Positions 46,262 to 53,980 of a stretch of 64,000 nt of DNA are shown here, piece by piece; the stretch's first letter is position 1; each line of letters opens with the position of its first letter. The notes under the pieces are model-generated. The model did no database searches and was not told the DNA's origin. It saw only the letters and a program-made list of their open reading frames with translations. The stretch spans positions 310,001 to 374,000 of the forward strand of contig NZ_FYEB01000003.1 of NCBI RefSeq assembly GCF_900187445.1, in the 5' to 3' direction. Made by a program: the position numbers and the translations under genes. The stretch is from Pseudomonas sp. Irchel s3b2 (GTDB taxonomy: Bacteria; Pseudomonadota; Gammaproteobacteria; Pseudomonadales; Pseudomonadaceae).

Positions 46262-47584
46262 ATGTCCACCGCCTTACGCCCCTCGGCCTGCCCGGGGTTG
46301 CTGCGTATTGTCCCGGCGCTGGATGGCGGCATCTGTCGGATCAAATTGAACGGTGGCTCAATCAGCGCCGCCCAGGCTGAAGCGGTGGCCAGTGCGGCCG
46401 AGCGGTTTGCCGGGGGCGTGATCGAAGCAACCAACCGCGCCAATCTGCAGATTCGCGGGATTGGCAGTGAGCAGACGGCCTTGATCGACAGCCTGCTCGC
46501 CGCAGGATTGGGCCCGCGTACCGCGGCGGGCGACGATGTGCGCAATCTGATGCTCAGCCCGAGCGCCGGGATCGACCGGCAGATGTTGCTCGATACGCGC
46601 CCGCTGGCCGAACAGATCCTCACCACCCTGCAAAGCCATGAGCGTTTTCACCAGTTGAGCGCCAAATTTGCCGTGCAACTCGATGGCGGCGAAATCCTGG
46701 CGATGCTCGAACATCCTCACGACCTGTGGTTGAGCGCCGTTGAGCAAGAGGGCGAGTGTGTGCTGGCCTTCGGTCTGGCGGGTTGCCCGACTCAGACTCC
46801 GTCGGGTGCGGTGCGACTGGAGGACGGGCATTCGTTGGTGATCGCGGTGCTTGAGTTATTCCTCGATCTGGCACGTCCCGACCAGACGCGCATGCGTCAT
46901 CTGCTGGCCGAATACCCGGTTGCCGGGTTTGTCGCTCAAGTGGCCGAACGTGTGCCGCTACTGTCCATCGTGAGCGGGTCGCGTGATACGAACTCGAGCG
47001 TTCTGCACTCTCGTGTTCTGCACATTGGCGCTCATCCTCAGCGTGAATCCGGCCGTGTCTATGTCGGCGCGACACCGCCTCTGGGCCGACTCGATCCCGC
47101 CATGCTTCGGGGCGCGGCACAACTGGCCCGCGAACGAGGTGACGGCAGCCTGCGTTTCACACCTTGGCAAAGCCTGCTGTTGCCCGCTATCCACGAACGC
47201 GATGCCGCTGAAGTTATCCACAGCCTGGAAAATTTGCGCCTGCGCTGTTCAGCAGACGACGCCTTGGCGCATCTGATCGCCTGCACCGGTTCGGCGGGTT
47301 GCGGCAAAGGCCAGTCCGACACAAAGGGCGATGCGCTACAACTGGCGGCGTTGCTGCAACGTCACGGCCAAATCCTGAATGTGCATCTGTCTGGCTGCGC
47401 GCGTTCCTGCGCGGCGGCGCACATCACGCCAGTGACTTTGCTGGCAGTCTCACCCGGTCACTACGACCTCTATTTTCGCGACGCAGCGCAGCCGGGTTTC
47501 GGCGCGCTGCACGCACGCAATCTTACTATTGAAGCGGTCGCGACCTTGCTCGACGCCCGCTCACGGAGCCCCCTTGATGCTTGA
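46262..47584 (+). CDS. cobG: Precorrin-3B synthase
   Basis: The 440-residue protein has two sulfite/nitrite-reductase ferredoxin-like half domains and the 4Fe-4S cysteine set, CTGSAGCGKGQ near residue 340 and HLSGCARSCAAAH near 376. CobG is an oxygen-dependent mono-oxygenase that makes precorrin-3B, so it marks the aerobic pathway. The ATG at 46262 matches the family start; cobH starts eight bases before its end. Confidence 0.93.
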   Translation: MSTALRPSACPGLLRIVPALDGGICRIKLNGGSISAAQAEAVASAAERFAGGVIEATNRANLQIRGIGSEQTALIDSLLAAGLGPRTAAGDDVRNLMLSPSAGIDRQMLLDTRPLAEQILTTLQSHERFHQLSAKFAVQLDGGEILAMLEHPHDLWLSAVEQEGECVLAFGLAGCPTQTPSGAVRLEDGHSLVIAVLELFLDLARPDQTRMRHLLAEYPVAGFVAQVAERVPLLSIVSGSRDTNSSVLHSRVLHIGAHPQRESGRVYVGATPPLGRLDPAMLRGAAQLARERGDGSLRFTPWQSLLLPAIHERDAAEVIHSLENLRLRCSADDALAHLIACTGSAGCGKGQSDTKGDALQLAALLQRHGQILNVHLSGCARSCAAAHITPVTLLAVSPGHYDLYFRDAAQPGFGALHARNLTIEAVATLLDARSRSPLDA

Positions 47585-48203
47585 TTACATCCGCGACGGT
47601 CAGGAGATCTATCGCAACTCCTTCGCGATCATTCGTGCCGAGGCCAACCTCGCGCGCATTCCGGCCGATCTGGAGAAACTCGCGGTGCGGGTGATCCACG
47701 CCTGCGGCATGGTCGAGGCCATCGACGGGCTGCAATTTTCCGAAGGCGCCGGCAAGGCCGGGCGCGATGCGCTGGCGGCTGGTGCGCCGATTCTGTGCGA
47801 CGCGCGGATGGTCAGCGAAGGCGTGACCCGCGCGCGTTTGCCGGCCAATAACCAAGTGATCTGCACACTGCGCGATGACAGCGTCCCGGAGCTTGCCCGC
47901 GAGTTGGGCAACACCCGTTCCGCCGCCGCGCTGGAGCTGTGGCGCCCGCACCTGGAAGGCAGTGTGGTGGTGATCGGCAATGCGCCGACCGCGCTGTTTT
48001 ATTTGCTGGAAATGCTCGACGCCGGCGCGCCGAAACCGGCGCTGATCCTCGGCTTTCCGGTGGGTTTCGTCGGCGCCGCCGAATCCAAGGCGATGCTCGC
48101 GGCGGACAGCCGTGGCGTGCCTTTCGTCATCATGCAAGGCCGGTTGGGCGGTAGTGCCATGGCCGCCGCCGCCGTCAACGCCCTCGCCACGGAGATCGAA
48201 TGA
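47577..48203 (+). CDS. cobH: Precorrin-8X methylmutase
   Basis: The 208-residue protein has the CobH/CbiC pattern: [20 protein letters not shown], the catalytic-histidine block [20 protein letters not shown] and [20 protein letters not shown]. It moves the C11 methyl to C12, giving hydrogenobyrinate. It overlaps cobG by eight bases and cobI by four. Confidence 0.95.
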   Translation: MLDYIRDGQEIYRNSFAIIRAEANLARIPADLEKLAVRVIHACGMVEAIDGLQFSEGAGKAGRDALAAGAPILCDARMVSEGVTRARLPANNQVICTLRDDSVPELARELGNTRSAAALELWRPHLEGSVVVIGNAPTALFYLLEMLDAGAPKPALILGFPVGFVGAAESKAMLAADSRGVPFVIMQGRLGGSAMAAAAVNALATEIE

Positions 48204-48934
48204 TGCAGCAACCTGGACGTTTGATTGGCCTGGGCGTCGGCCCCGGTGATCCAGAACTGATTACCGTCAAAGCCTTGCGCCTGTTGCGCGAATCGCCGGT
48301 GGTGGCGTACTTCGTGGCCAAGGGCAAGAAGGGCAACGCCTTCGGCATCATCGAAGCGCATCTGCAGGACGCACAAACCCTGCTGCCGCTGGTTTACCCG
48401 GTGACCACCGAAGCACTGCCGGCGCCGTTGTCATACGAACAAGTGATCAGCGATTTCTACGATGCCGCTGGCGAACAACTCGCCGCGCATCTGGACGCTG
48501 GCCGTGACGTGGCGGTGATCTGCGAAGGCGATCCGTTCTTCTACGGCTCTTACATGTACCTGCACGATCGTCTGGCCGAACGCTATGAAGCCGAAGTCGT
48601 GCCGGGCGTCTGCTCGATGCTCGGCGGTGCGTCGGTACTCGGAGCGCCGCTGGTGTATCGCAATCAGAGCCTGTCGGTGTTGTCGGGCGTGCTGCCGCAC
48701 GAAGACCTCAAGCGGCGACTGGCTGATGCCGATGCGGCGGTGATCATGAAACTGGGGCGCAACTTTCCCAAGGTCCGTCTGGTGCTCGAAGAACTCGGTC
48801 TGGCGGAGCGTGCGCTGTATGTCGAGCGCGCGACCATGGCCAATCAGAAAATCGTGCCGCTGGATCAGGTCGAGCCGATGTCCTCGCCGTATTTCTCGCT
48901 GATCATCGTTCCCGGTGAAAGGTGGCAAGGCTGA
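48200..48934 (+). CDS. cobI: Precorrin-2 C20-methyltransferase
   Basis: The 244-residue SAM-dependent tetrapyrrole methylase shows [20 protein letters not shown] at the start, [20 protein letters not shown] near residue 100 and [20 protein letters not shown] near 134. It makes precorrin-3A. Start overlaps cobH by four bases, and its stop overlaps the cobJ ATG by one. Confidence 0.95.
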   Translation: MMQQPGRLIGLGVGPGDPELITVKALRLLRESPVVAYFVAKGKKGNAFGIIEAHLQDAQTLLPLVYPVTTEALPAPLSYEQVISDFYDAAGEQLAAHLDAGRDVAVICEGDPFFYGSYMYLHDRLAERYEAEVVPGVCSMLGGASVLGAPLVYRNQSLSVLSGVLPHEDLKRRLADADAAVIMKLGRNFPKVRLVLEELGLAERALYVERATMANQKIVPLDQVEPMSSPYFSLIIVPGERWQG

Positions 48935-50637
48935 TGGCCCATTCCGCTCCGGCGATTGTCATTCTCGGCAATGGCAGCCTCGCGACCGCCCGCAAGATTC
49001 AGCAGGTGTACCCGGGCGCACTGATCCATGGATTGGCCGAACGGGTCGAAGGCGCGGACCGTGTTTATCACGAGTTCGGCGCGACCCTGCGCGAACTGTA
49101 TCAACAGGACACGCCGATCATCGCGCTGTGCGCCGCCGGGATTGTGATCCGAACCCTCGCGCCATTGCTGCTGGAAAAAGGTGCCGAGCCACCGGTGCTG
49201 GCCGTGGCCGAAGACGGCAGCGCCGTGGTGCCGCTGCTCGGCGGTCTCGGCGGAGTGAATGTCATGGCACGGGAGATTGCCGCTGGCCTCGACGTCGCGG
49301 CGGCGATCACCACCAGCGGTGAGTTGCGTTTCGGCACCTGCCTGCTCAATCCACCCAGCGGCTATGCCTTGGGCGATCTGGAGCTGGGCAAGCGCTTCGT
49401 CTCGGACTTGCTGGCCGGCGAACACGTGCGCATCGAAGGCGCTGCGCCGTGGTTGACGCAAGCACAATTGCCGCAAGATCCTCAGGCTCATTTGTCGATC
49501 CATGTCGGCAGCTCCGAACGGACGCCGGTCGCCAATGAACTGTTGATCTACCCGCGCAGTGTCTTGCTGGCGGTCGGCGCCAGTGTGGTGGATTTGCCCC
49601 AGGCGATTCGCGCGGCGCTGAGTCAGGCTCAGGTCGCCGGGCAATCGCTGGCGTGCCTGCTGGCGCCGGTCACGGAGATGGCCAACCCGACGTTGCGCGA
49701 AGCGGCGCTTGAGTTGGGTGTGCCGCTACGTTTTGCATCGGCTGCCAGCGATGTCAGCGAGTTGGCTCGCGGGGCCGTTCCCGGCGCCACGATTATCCCG
49801 ATCGATGCGAACCTGGCGCTGGCAATCGCTGAACAACCGTTTGACATCGCACAGATCGGCCGCCCTCGTGGTCGACTGGCCGTGATCGGTCTGGGTCCGG
49901 GTGCTGCTGAATTGATGGTGCCTGCGGTGAAGGCCGAACTGGCCAGAGCCACCGATGTGCTCGGTTACGAAACTTATGTACGCATGGCCGGCCCGTTTCG
50001 GCCGGATCAAGTGCTGCATTGCACCGACAACCGCGAGGAGATGCAGCGTGCCCGTCACGCCTTCGAATTGGCGGCCCAAGGGCGTTCGGTGATTGTGGTC
50101 TCATCCGGTGACCCCGGCGTGTTCGCCATGGCCGCCGCGGTGCTCGAAGCGTTGCACGAGTCGAGTGACCCGGCCTGGCACAGCGTTGATCTGGAGATTC
50201 TGCCGGGTGTTTCTGCTTCGCTGGCGACGGCCGCTCAGGCCGGTGCTCCCTTGGGGCATGACTTCTGCGTGATGTCACTGTCGGACAACCTCAAGCCGTG
50301 GTCGATCATTGAGAAGCGCCTGGACCTGGCCGCCGAAGCCGATCTGGCGCTGGCTTTCTATAACCCGATATCCCGTTCTCGGCCGTGGCAGTTGGGCCGA
50401 GCTCTGGAAATCGTCGCACAGCACCGTACGCCTGAAACCCCGGTGGTTCTGGGCCGTGATATCGGTCGGCCCGGCCAGACGCTGCGGGTCACCACACTCG
50501 GTGCGCTCACACCGGAGCAAGTGGACATGCGCACCATGGTGCTGATCGGCTCGTCCACCACCTGCGTGTTCCCCCGCGCCGAAGGTGGTGAATGGGTCTA
50601 CACACCGCGCTGGTATGGCACCAAGCCTGCCTCCTGA
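48934..50637 (+). CDS. cobJ: CbiG-like domain fused to precorrin-3B C17-methyltransferase
   Basis: The 567-residue protein is twice the size of a plain CobJ. Residues 1 to about 300 resemble CbiG (ALCAAGIVIRTLAPLL, VVPLLGGLGGVN, then SDVSELARGAVPGA). Residues from about 310 are a tetrapyrrole methylase (LAVIGLGPGAAELMVPAVKA, VSSGDPGVFAMAAAVLEAL, FYNPISRSRPWQL). CobJ methylates C17 with ring contraction; CbiG opens the lactone in the cobalt-early pathway. P. aeruginosa CobJ is similarly long. The ATG at 48934 is chosen over a GTG four codons earlier. Confidence 0.93.
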   Translation: MAHSAPAIVILGNGSLATARKIQQVYPGALIHGLAERVEGADRVYHEFGATLRELYQQDTPIIALCAAGIVIRTLAPLLLEKGAEPPVLAVAEDGSAVVPLLGGLGGVNVMAREIAAGLDVAAAITTSGELRFGTCLLNPPSGYALGDLELGKRFVSDLLAGEHVRIEGAAPWLTQAQLPQDPQAHLSIHVGSSERTPVANELLIYPRSVLLAVGASVVDLPQAIRAALSQAQVAGQSLACLLAPVTEMANPTLREAALELGVPLRFASAASDVSELARGAVPGATIIPIDANLALAIAEQPFDIAQIGRPRGRLAVIGLGPGAAELMVPAVKAELARATDVLGYETYVRMAGPFRPDQVLHCTDNREEMQRARHAFELAAQGRSVIVVSSGDPGVFAMAAAVLEALHESSDPAWHSVDLEILPGVSASLATAAQAGAPLGHDFCVMSLSDNLKPWSIIEKRLDLAAEADLALAFYNPISRSRPWQLGRALEIVAQHRTPETPVVLGRDIGRPGQTLRVTTLGALTPEQVDMRTMVLIGSSTTCVFPRAEGGEWVYTPRWYGTKPAS

Positions 50638-50642
50638 GCCAC

Positions 50643-50663
50643 AGCGGCCCTGTCGGGGCCGCT
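50643..50663 (+). terminator. Hairpin after cobJ
   Basis: An 8-bp perfect GC-rich stem AGCGGCCC/GGGCCGCT with a 5-base loop starts five bases after the cobJ stop. The following TTGTCATT is a weak T tract. Confidence 0.55.
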
Positions 50664-50818
50664 TGTCATTAAAGTCACCCTTTGGCTGCCTGCCCTTTAA
50701 CTTCGATTTTTTCGACGATTGAAGCGTCATCTGTTTCAACTGCCGAAGGCGGCAAGTGGGGGCTTACGCCGCGACGGTATGGCGAGAAACCTGTCGCATG
50801 AGTGTTGACGCTGGAATT

Positions 50819-51469
50819 TCAAAGGGACTCAATGACTGAGTTCCTTTTCCTCAAGGCAAATCGCGACATACGGAACTTATTGATCAGCTCGTTGAGCCGC
50901 GGTCTCCAATGTTCGAGTTTTTCTCGATCTAATACGAGATGTGCAGTCCGGCGAACGATTTTTGCTGATCGATTTTCCCAGTTCCAGAATAAAAAATTGC
51001 CATTTTTTGTTTCGGAAAACAACTGCACTTGAATGATCATTATAGAAAGGTTGCCTCGTGAATCATATTTGGCGGGGATAACTTGTAAGCTTTGACCTTC
51101 CCCGGACTCTTCACCCAGTGATAGGAGTGCTGGGTTGTTGAGCTTCAAGGAGTCGAACGTATCGATCATGGCGTTTTTTTCTACGGGATCCTTGATCATC
51201 CATACAACGTAGTCTGCTAAAGACATGGTTACGTCGTTAAGTGTAAGTTCGTTAAAATATCCATTCGTGATCCAGCCAAAGTTGTCCATTGCTTGTAGGT
51301 AGTCCGTAAACCAGTCATCTGAGTCGGCATAACGGTATTTCGACTCGTCGGCATACTTGGTTGCAATATTTTGGATGTCTGCCAAGTCATCGTGGTCGCG
51401 CAAGGACATTGTTTCGACGTAGGAAGTCAAGGTCGGGCCGGTTACCAGTCCGGAGAGTAGCTCGTTCAT
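50819..51469 (-). CDS. Uncharacterised low-GC protein, member 3 of a W-x12-W family
   Basis: The 216-residue protein has no name I recognise. It carries W53 and W66 in W-x3-Y-x3-M-x2-FGW, then a helical stretch, then a strand-rich part with SLQVIPAKYDSRGNLSIMII and the block GNFLFWNW (157-164), and a charged C-terminal helix ending in a basic tail (RFALRKRNS). The order of elements equals that of the proteins at 5985-6749 and 51732-52553. No signal peptide. It is divergent from the next two genes; the 262-base gap is AT-rich and holds both promoters. Confidence 0.75.
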   Translation of the reverse strand: MNELLSGLVTGPTLTSYVETMSLRDHDDLADIQNIATKYADESKYRYADSDDWFTDYLQAMDNFGWITNGYFNELTLNDVTMSLADYVVWMIKDPVEKNAMIDTFDSLKLNNPALLSLGEESGEGQSLQVIPAKYDSRGNLSIMIIQVQLFSETKNGNFLFWNWENRSAKIVRRTAHLVLDREKLEHWRPRLNELINKFRMSRFALRKRNSVIESL

Positions 51470-51731
51470 ATATAAAGTCTCGTCAGCGTTAAGTCGGGTT
51501 TGCTTTGTGTTTGTACGGGGTCGCGTTGTTTGGGTTGCATGAATACAAGGCTTTCCGGAAGTTTAAAAGTCGTTTGTTCTTGGGGTGTGTGTCCGATTGT
51601 TAGTTGAGTATATTAGAGGTTGTTTTGCGCGCACACATTCAGTAACCGGTTGGGGTTGTTGCATGAGGTTGTGATGAATTAGGTTGGTGTTAGTCCGCAG
51701 GAGCGGTCAATTGGATAAAAAAGGATTAAGT

Positions 51732-52553
51732 ATGAGCACTTTTGAAAGTTTAGTAAGCGTTGCGCAAAGCGTTGAGTTGGTAAAGGCCCGTGTTAGCAAG
51801 CGTAAGGCGCTGGCGCCCGCTGAGCTACGTCCACGTACGCTTGCCGTGCAGCTAGATGACAACCCGACAAAGGAACTGGATGCGGTGATGCTGGGCGATG
51901 CGCTGGTGGGTTATGGCAAGGGTATGTCACTCAACAATATGGCGATTATAGAGAACGTGATGACAATGGCCATTATGGAGGCTAATTACAAGGTTCCCAA
52001 CGGCAAGAATACTCAGCCATGGTATAGCGAGTTTGTTGGATGTTTAAGGGATCTTGGATGTTTCATCGCCGATGATGGTTACACTCAGTACTCCAGTAGT
52101 TCTCTGCGCGTCGACATGGACTATGTAATTAAAGATATCGTTAAAGGAATACTGGACGGTGTGAAGGCCAGTTTGCCGGCTGCCTCAGTGCTCGGCGCAG
52201 TAATTGATACCACAGTGGGTGGTTTGAAGGATGATGCGAAAACCTTAAATCTTTTCAATGGCGAGGTAAAAATACCTGAAGGTGCGCGACTGTCGGTCAT
52301 TCCATGCGAAGAATTGGAGAACGGTATTCTAGTGGCCTCGTCTGCATCAGTAAAGCAAACAGGGTCTTCGCACAACGGCGGCGTTCTCTTTGTAAACTGG
52401 CAGTCTTCGGCGCTGGAAATTTTTCGAGGGAAGTCGTTCATCACTTTTAATCCTGCTCGATACGAGGAATACAGAAGTGACATTGAAGAGTATCTGGGTG
52501 CGCATCGGAAGGAAGTGCTTAAGCAAAGGTTTAGCCGTCGTAGGACTGCATAA
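51732..52553 (+). CDS. Uncharacterised low-GC protein, member 4 of a W-x12-W family
   Basis: I cannot assign a function to this 273-residue protein. An ATG with AAGGA upstream is chosen at 51732. The N-terminal 50 residues are basic and variable. W97 and C110 sit in W-x3-F-x3-L-x2-LGC, so the second Trp of the family is Cys here. A long hydrophobic helical stretch (VIKDIVKGILDGVKASLPAA) follows at 132-151, then a strand-rich end with RLSVIPCEELENGIL, GGVLFVNW and a closing helix RYEEYRSDIEEYLG. A second unknown gene follows 41 bases downstream. Confidence 0.75.
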   Translation: MSTFESLVSVAQSVELVKARVSKRKALAPAELRPRTLAVQLDDNPTKELDAVMLGDALVGYGKGMSLNNMAIIENVMTMAIMEANYKVPNGKNTQPWYSEFVGCLRDLGCFIADDGYTQYSSSSLRVDMDYVIKDIVKGILDGVKASLPAASVLGAVIDTTVGGLKDDAKTLNLFNGEVKIPEGARLSVIPCEELENGILVASSASVKQTGSSHNGGVLFVNWQSSALEIFRGKSFITFNPARYEEYRSDIEEYLGAHRKEVLKQRFSRRRTA

Positions 52554-52594
52554 ATTTTGAAGCGGAAAGTGCTGGTTTCTTGTTGGAGAGTTGA

Positions 52595-53245
52595 ATGGGA
52601 TATTCAATTTATATAAGCACGTGCAGTATTTTGTTGCTGTCCCGATCATTGTCGGAGCCTTTAAAGCAGAGCGTGCAGGATTCGATTCTATTTTCCCAGC
52701 TTTGCGCAGACGAAGATTTTTGCGAAAGCCCGGCGACTGTGGAATGGCAGGATGTCTTCAAGGAGTCTTTGGGATCTTGTGGCTGGAGTTTGCACGAACA
52801 GCAAGAAATGTCATTACCTGCTGACAGCGTGCGATTCAACCTCATAAATAGATTGCTGTGCATTTTTGGAAAGCACCTTTCAGGTGCGCAGAATGATTGC
52901 CTGGATATCGCTTCCAAGAAGCTTTCTGCGTTGCCGGAAAGTACACCACTTGCCGGAATTTTCCGTGATCATGCGGTGATGAAAGAGCAAGCTCATATCA
53001 AGATGCAATTAGGCATCGTTGACGAAGAAGGGCTTCTTACAATAGCTACGGTGCTTTTCAAGACCGTTGAGGATGTGGGGCCGAACCTCATTGATCATGT
53101 TTTCGATCCGGCCCGAGTGCAAGGGCATATGAAAACTGGTTTTATTAATGCTCGATTGAACATCAAGAGTTATGAGGAGAATGCAGAGAACATTGTGCAG
53201 TGGCTGGGTTCGCAACGGCAATCCCACTCCGGGCGCATTGATTAG
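52595..53245 (+). CDS. Uncharacterised protein, member 5 of a W-x12-W family
   Basis: The 216-residue protein starts at an ATG with GGAGAG four bases upstream. Residues 1-18 are hydrophobic (IYISTCSILLLSRSLS) but this does not look like a clean signal peptide. W51 and W64 form W-x3-F-x3-L-x2-CGW. A helix-rich middle (RFNLINRLLCIFGKHLSGAQ) and a strand-rich end closing with NIKSYEENAENIVQWLGS parallel the other members, though the LFW block is poorly kept. It is probably co-transcribed with the upstream gene, and a good terminator follows. Confidence 0.7.
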   Translation: MGYSIYISTCSILLLSRSLSEPLKQSVQDSILFSQLCADEDFCESPATVEWQDVFKESLGSCGWSLHEQQEMSLPADSVRFNLINRLLCIFGKHLSGAQNDCLDIASKKLSALPESTPLAGIFRDHAVMKEQAHIKMQLGIVDEEGLLTIATVLFKTVEDVGPNLIDHVFDPARVQGHMKTGFINARLNIKSYEENAENIVQWLGSQRQSHSGRID

Positions 53246-53255
53246 CTGTAAGGAT

Positions 53256-53281
53256 GACGACCTCATATGGGGTCGTCTTTT
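53256..53281 (+). terminator. Rho-independent terminator of the two-gene unknown operon
   Basis: A 7-bp stem GACGACC/GGTCGTC with an 8-base loop is followed by TTTT, eight bases after the stop codon of the second gene. Confidence 0.8.
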
Positions 53282-53319
53282 ACCTCCCCTGGATCGTTTG
53301 GAGCAGGCAAGCAGGTGAC

Positions 53320-53916
53320 TCAGGGCACCAGATACCCTTTGACCCCGGTGAAAATAATCTGCGCGGCCAACGCGCACACGAACAGCCCCATCAACCGACT
53401 GACAATCTGCAATCCCTGATCACCCAGAATCCGCTCGATACGGTTTGACAGATATAACACCACCCCGACTGTGAAACTCGCCAGCGCTATACTGAGAATG
53501 GCCGTAAGTTTGTCGTCCCAGTGCGGCTGGCTCACGCCCATCACCAGCAAGGCGCCGATAGTACCGGGGCCGACTGTCAGCGGAATGGTCAGCGGGACGA
53601 TGGTCACGTCTTGCTGCACATTGTCGGTCTGCACCACTGACTTGCCCTGGGCCATGCCCAGCGCCGAGATGAACAGCACACTGCCGGCACCGATACGGAA
53701 TGCATCGACGGTAATGCCGAACACGTCAAAGATCACCCGCCCGAACAGGTACAGCAAGACGCTGGAAACCAGTGTGGCAATCGCCACTTTCCAGGCCAGG
53801 CGACGTTGTTCCTTGCGCGAATAACCGCGGGTCAGACTGATGAAGCAGGACAACACGAAGAACGGGCTGTAGAGCACCAGCATCTTCAGGTAAACGCTGA
53901 ACAACACGTGGAGCAT
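53320..53916 (-). CDS. MarC-family (UPF0056) integral membrane protein
   Basis: The 198-residue protein has six hydrophobic segments and MarC signatures: YSPFFVLSCFISLTRGYSRK, FRIGAGSVLFISALGMAQGK and VPLTIPLTVGPGTIGALLVM. The family's function is not established despite its name. It lies downstream of retS on the same strand, as in PAO1 (PA4857). Confidence 0.92.
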   Translation of the reverse strand: MLHVLFSVYLKMLVLYSPFFVLSCFISLTRGYSRKEQRRLAWKVAIATLVSSVLLYLFGRVIFDVFGITVDAFRIGAGSVLFISALGMAQGKSVVQTDNVQQDVTIVPLTIPLTVGPGTIGALLVMGVSQPHWDDKLTAILSIALASFTVGVVLYLSNRIERILGDQGLQIVSRLMGLFVCALAAQIIFTGVKGYLVP

Positions 53917-53980
53917 GGTACAAGCTCACTGGCGAGGGAAGTCGAAGGGGAGTCTATCAGGCGCTGTGGGGGTTGTCGGC

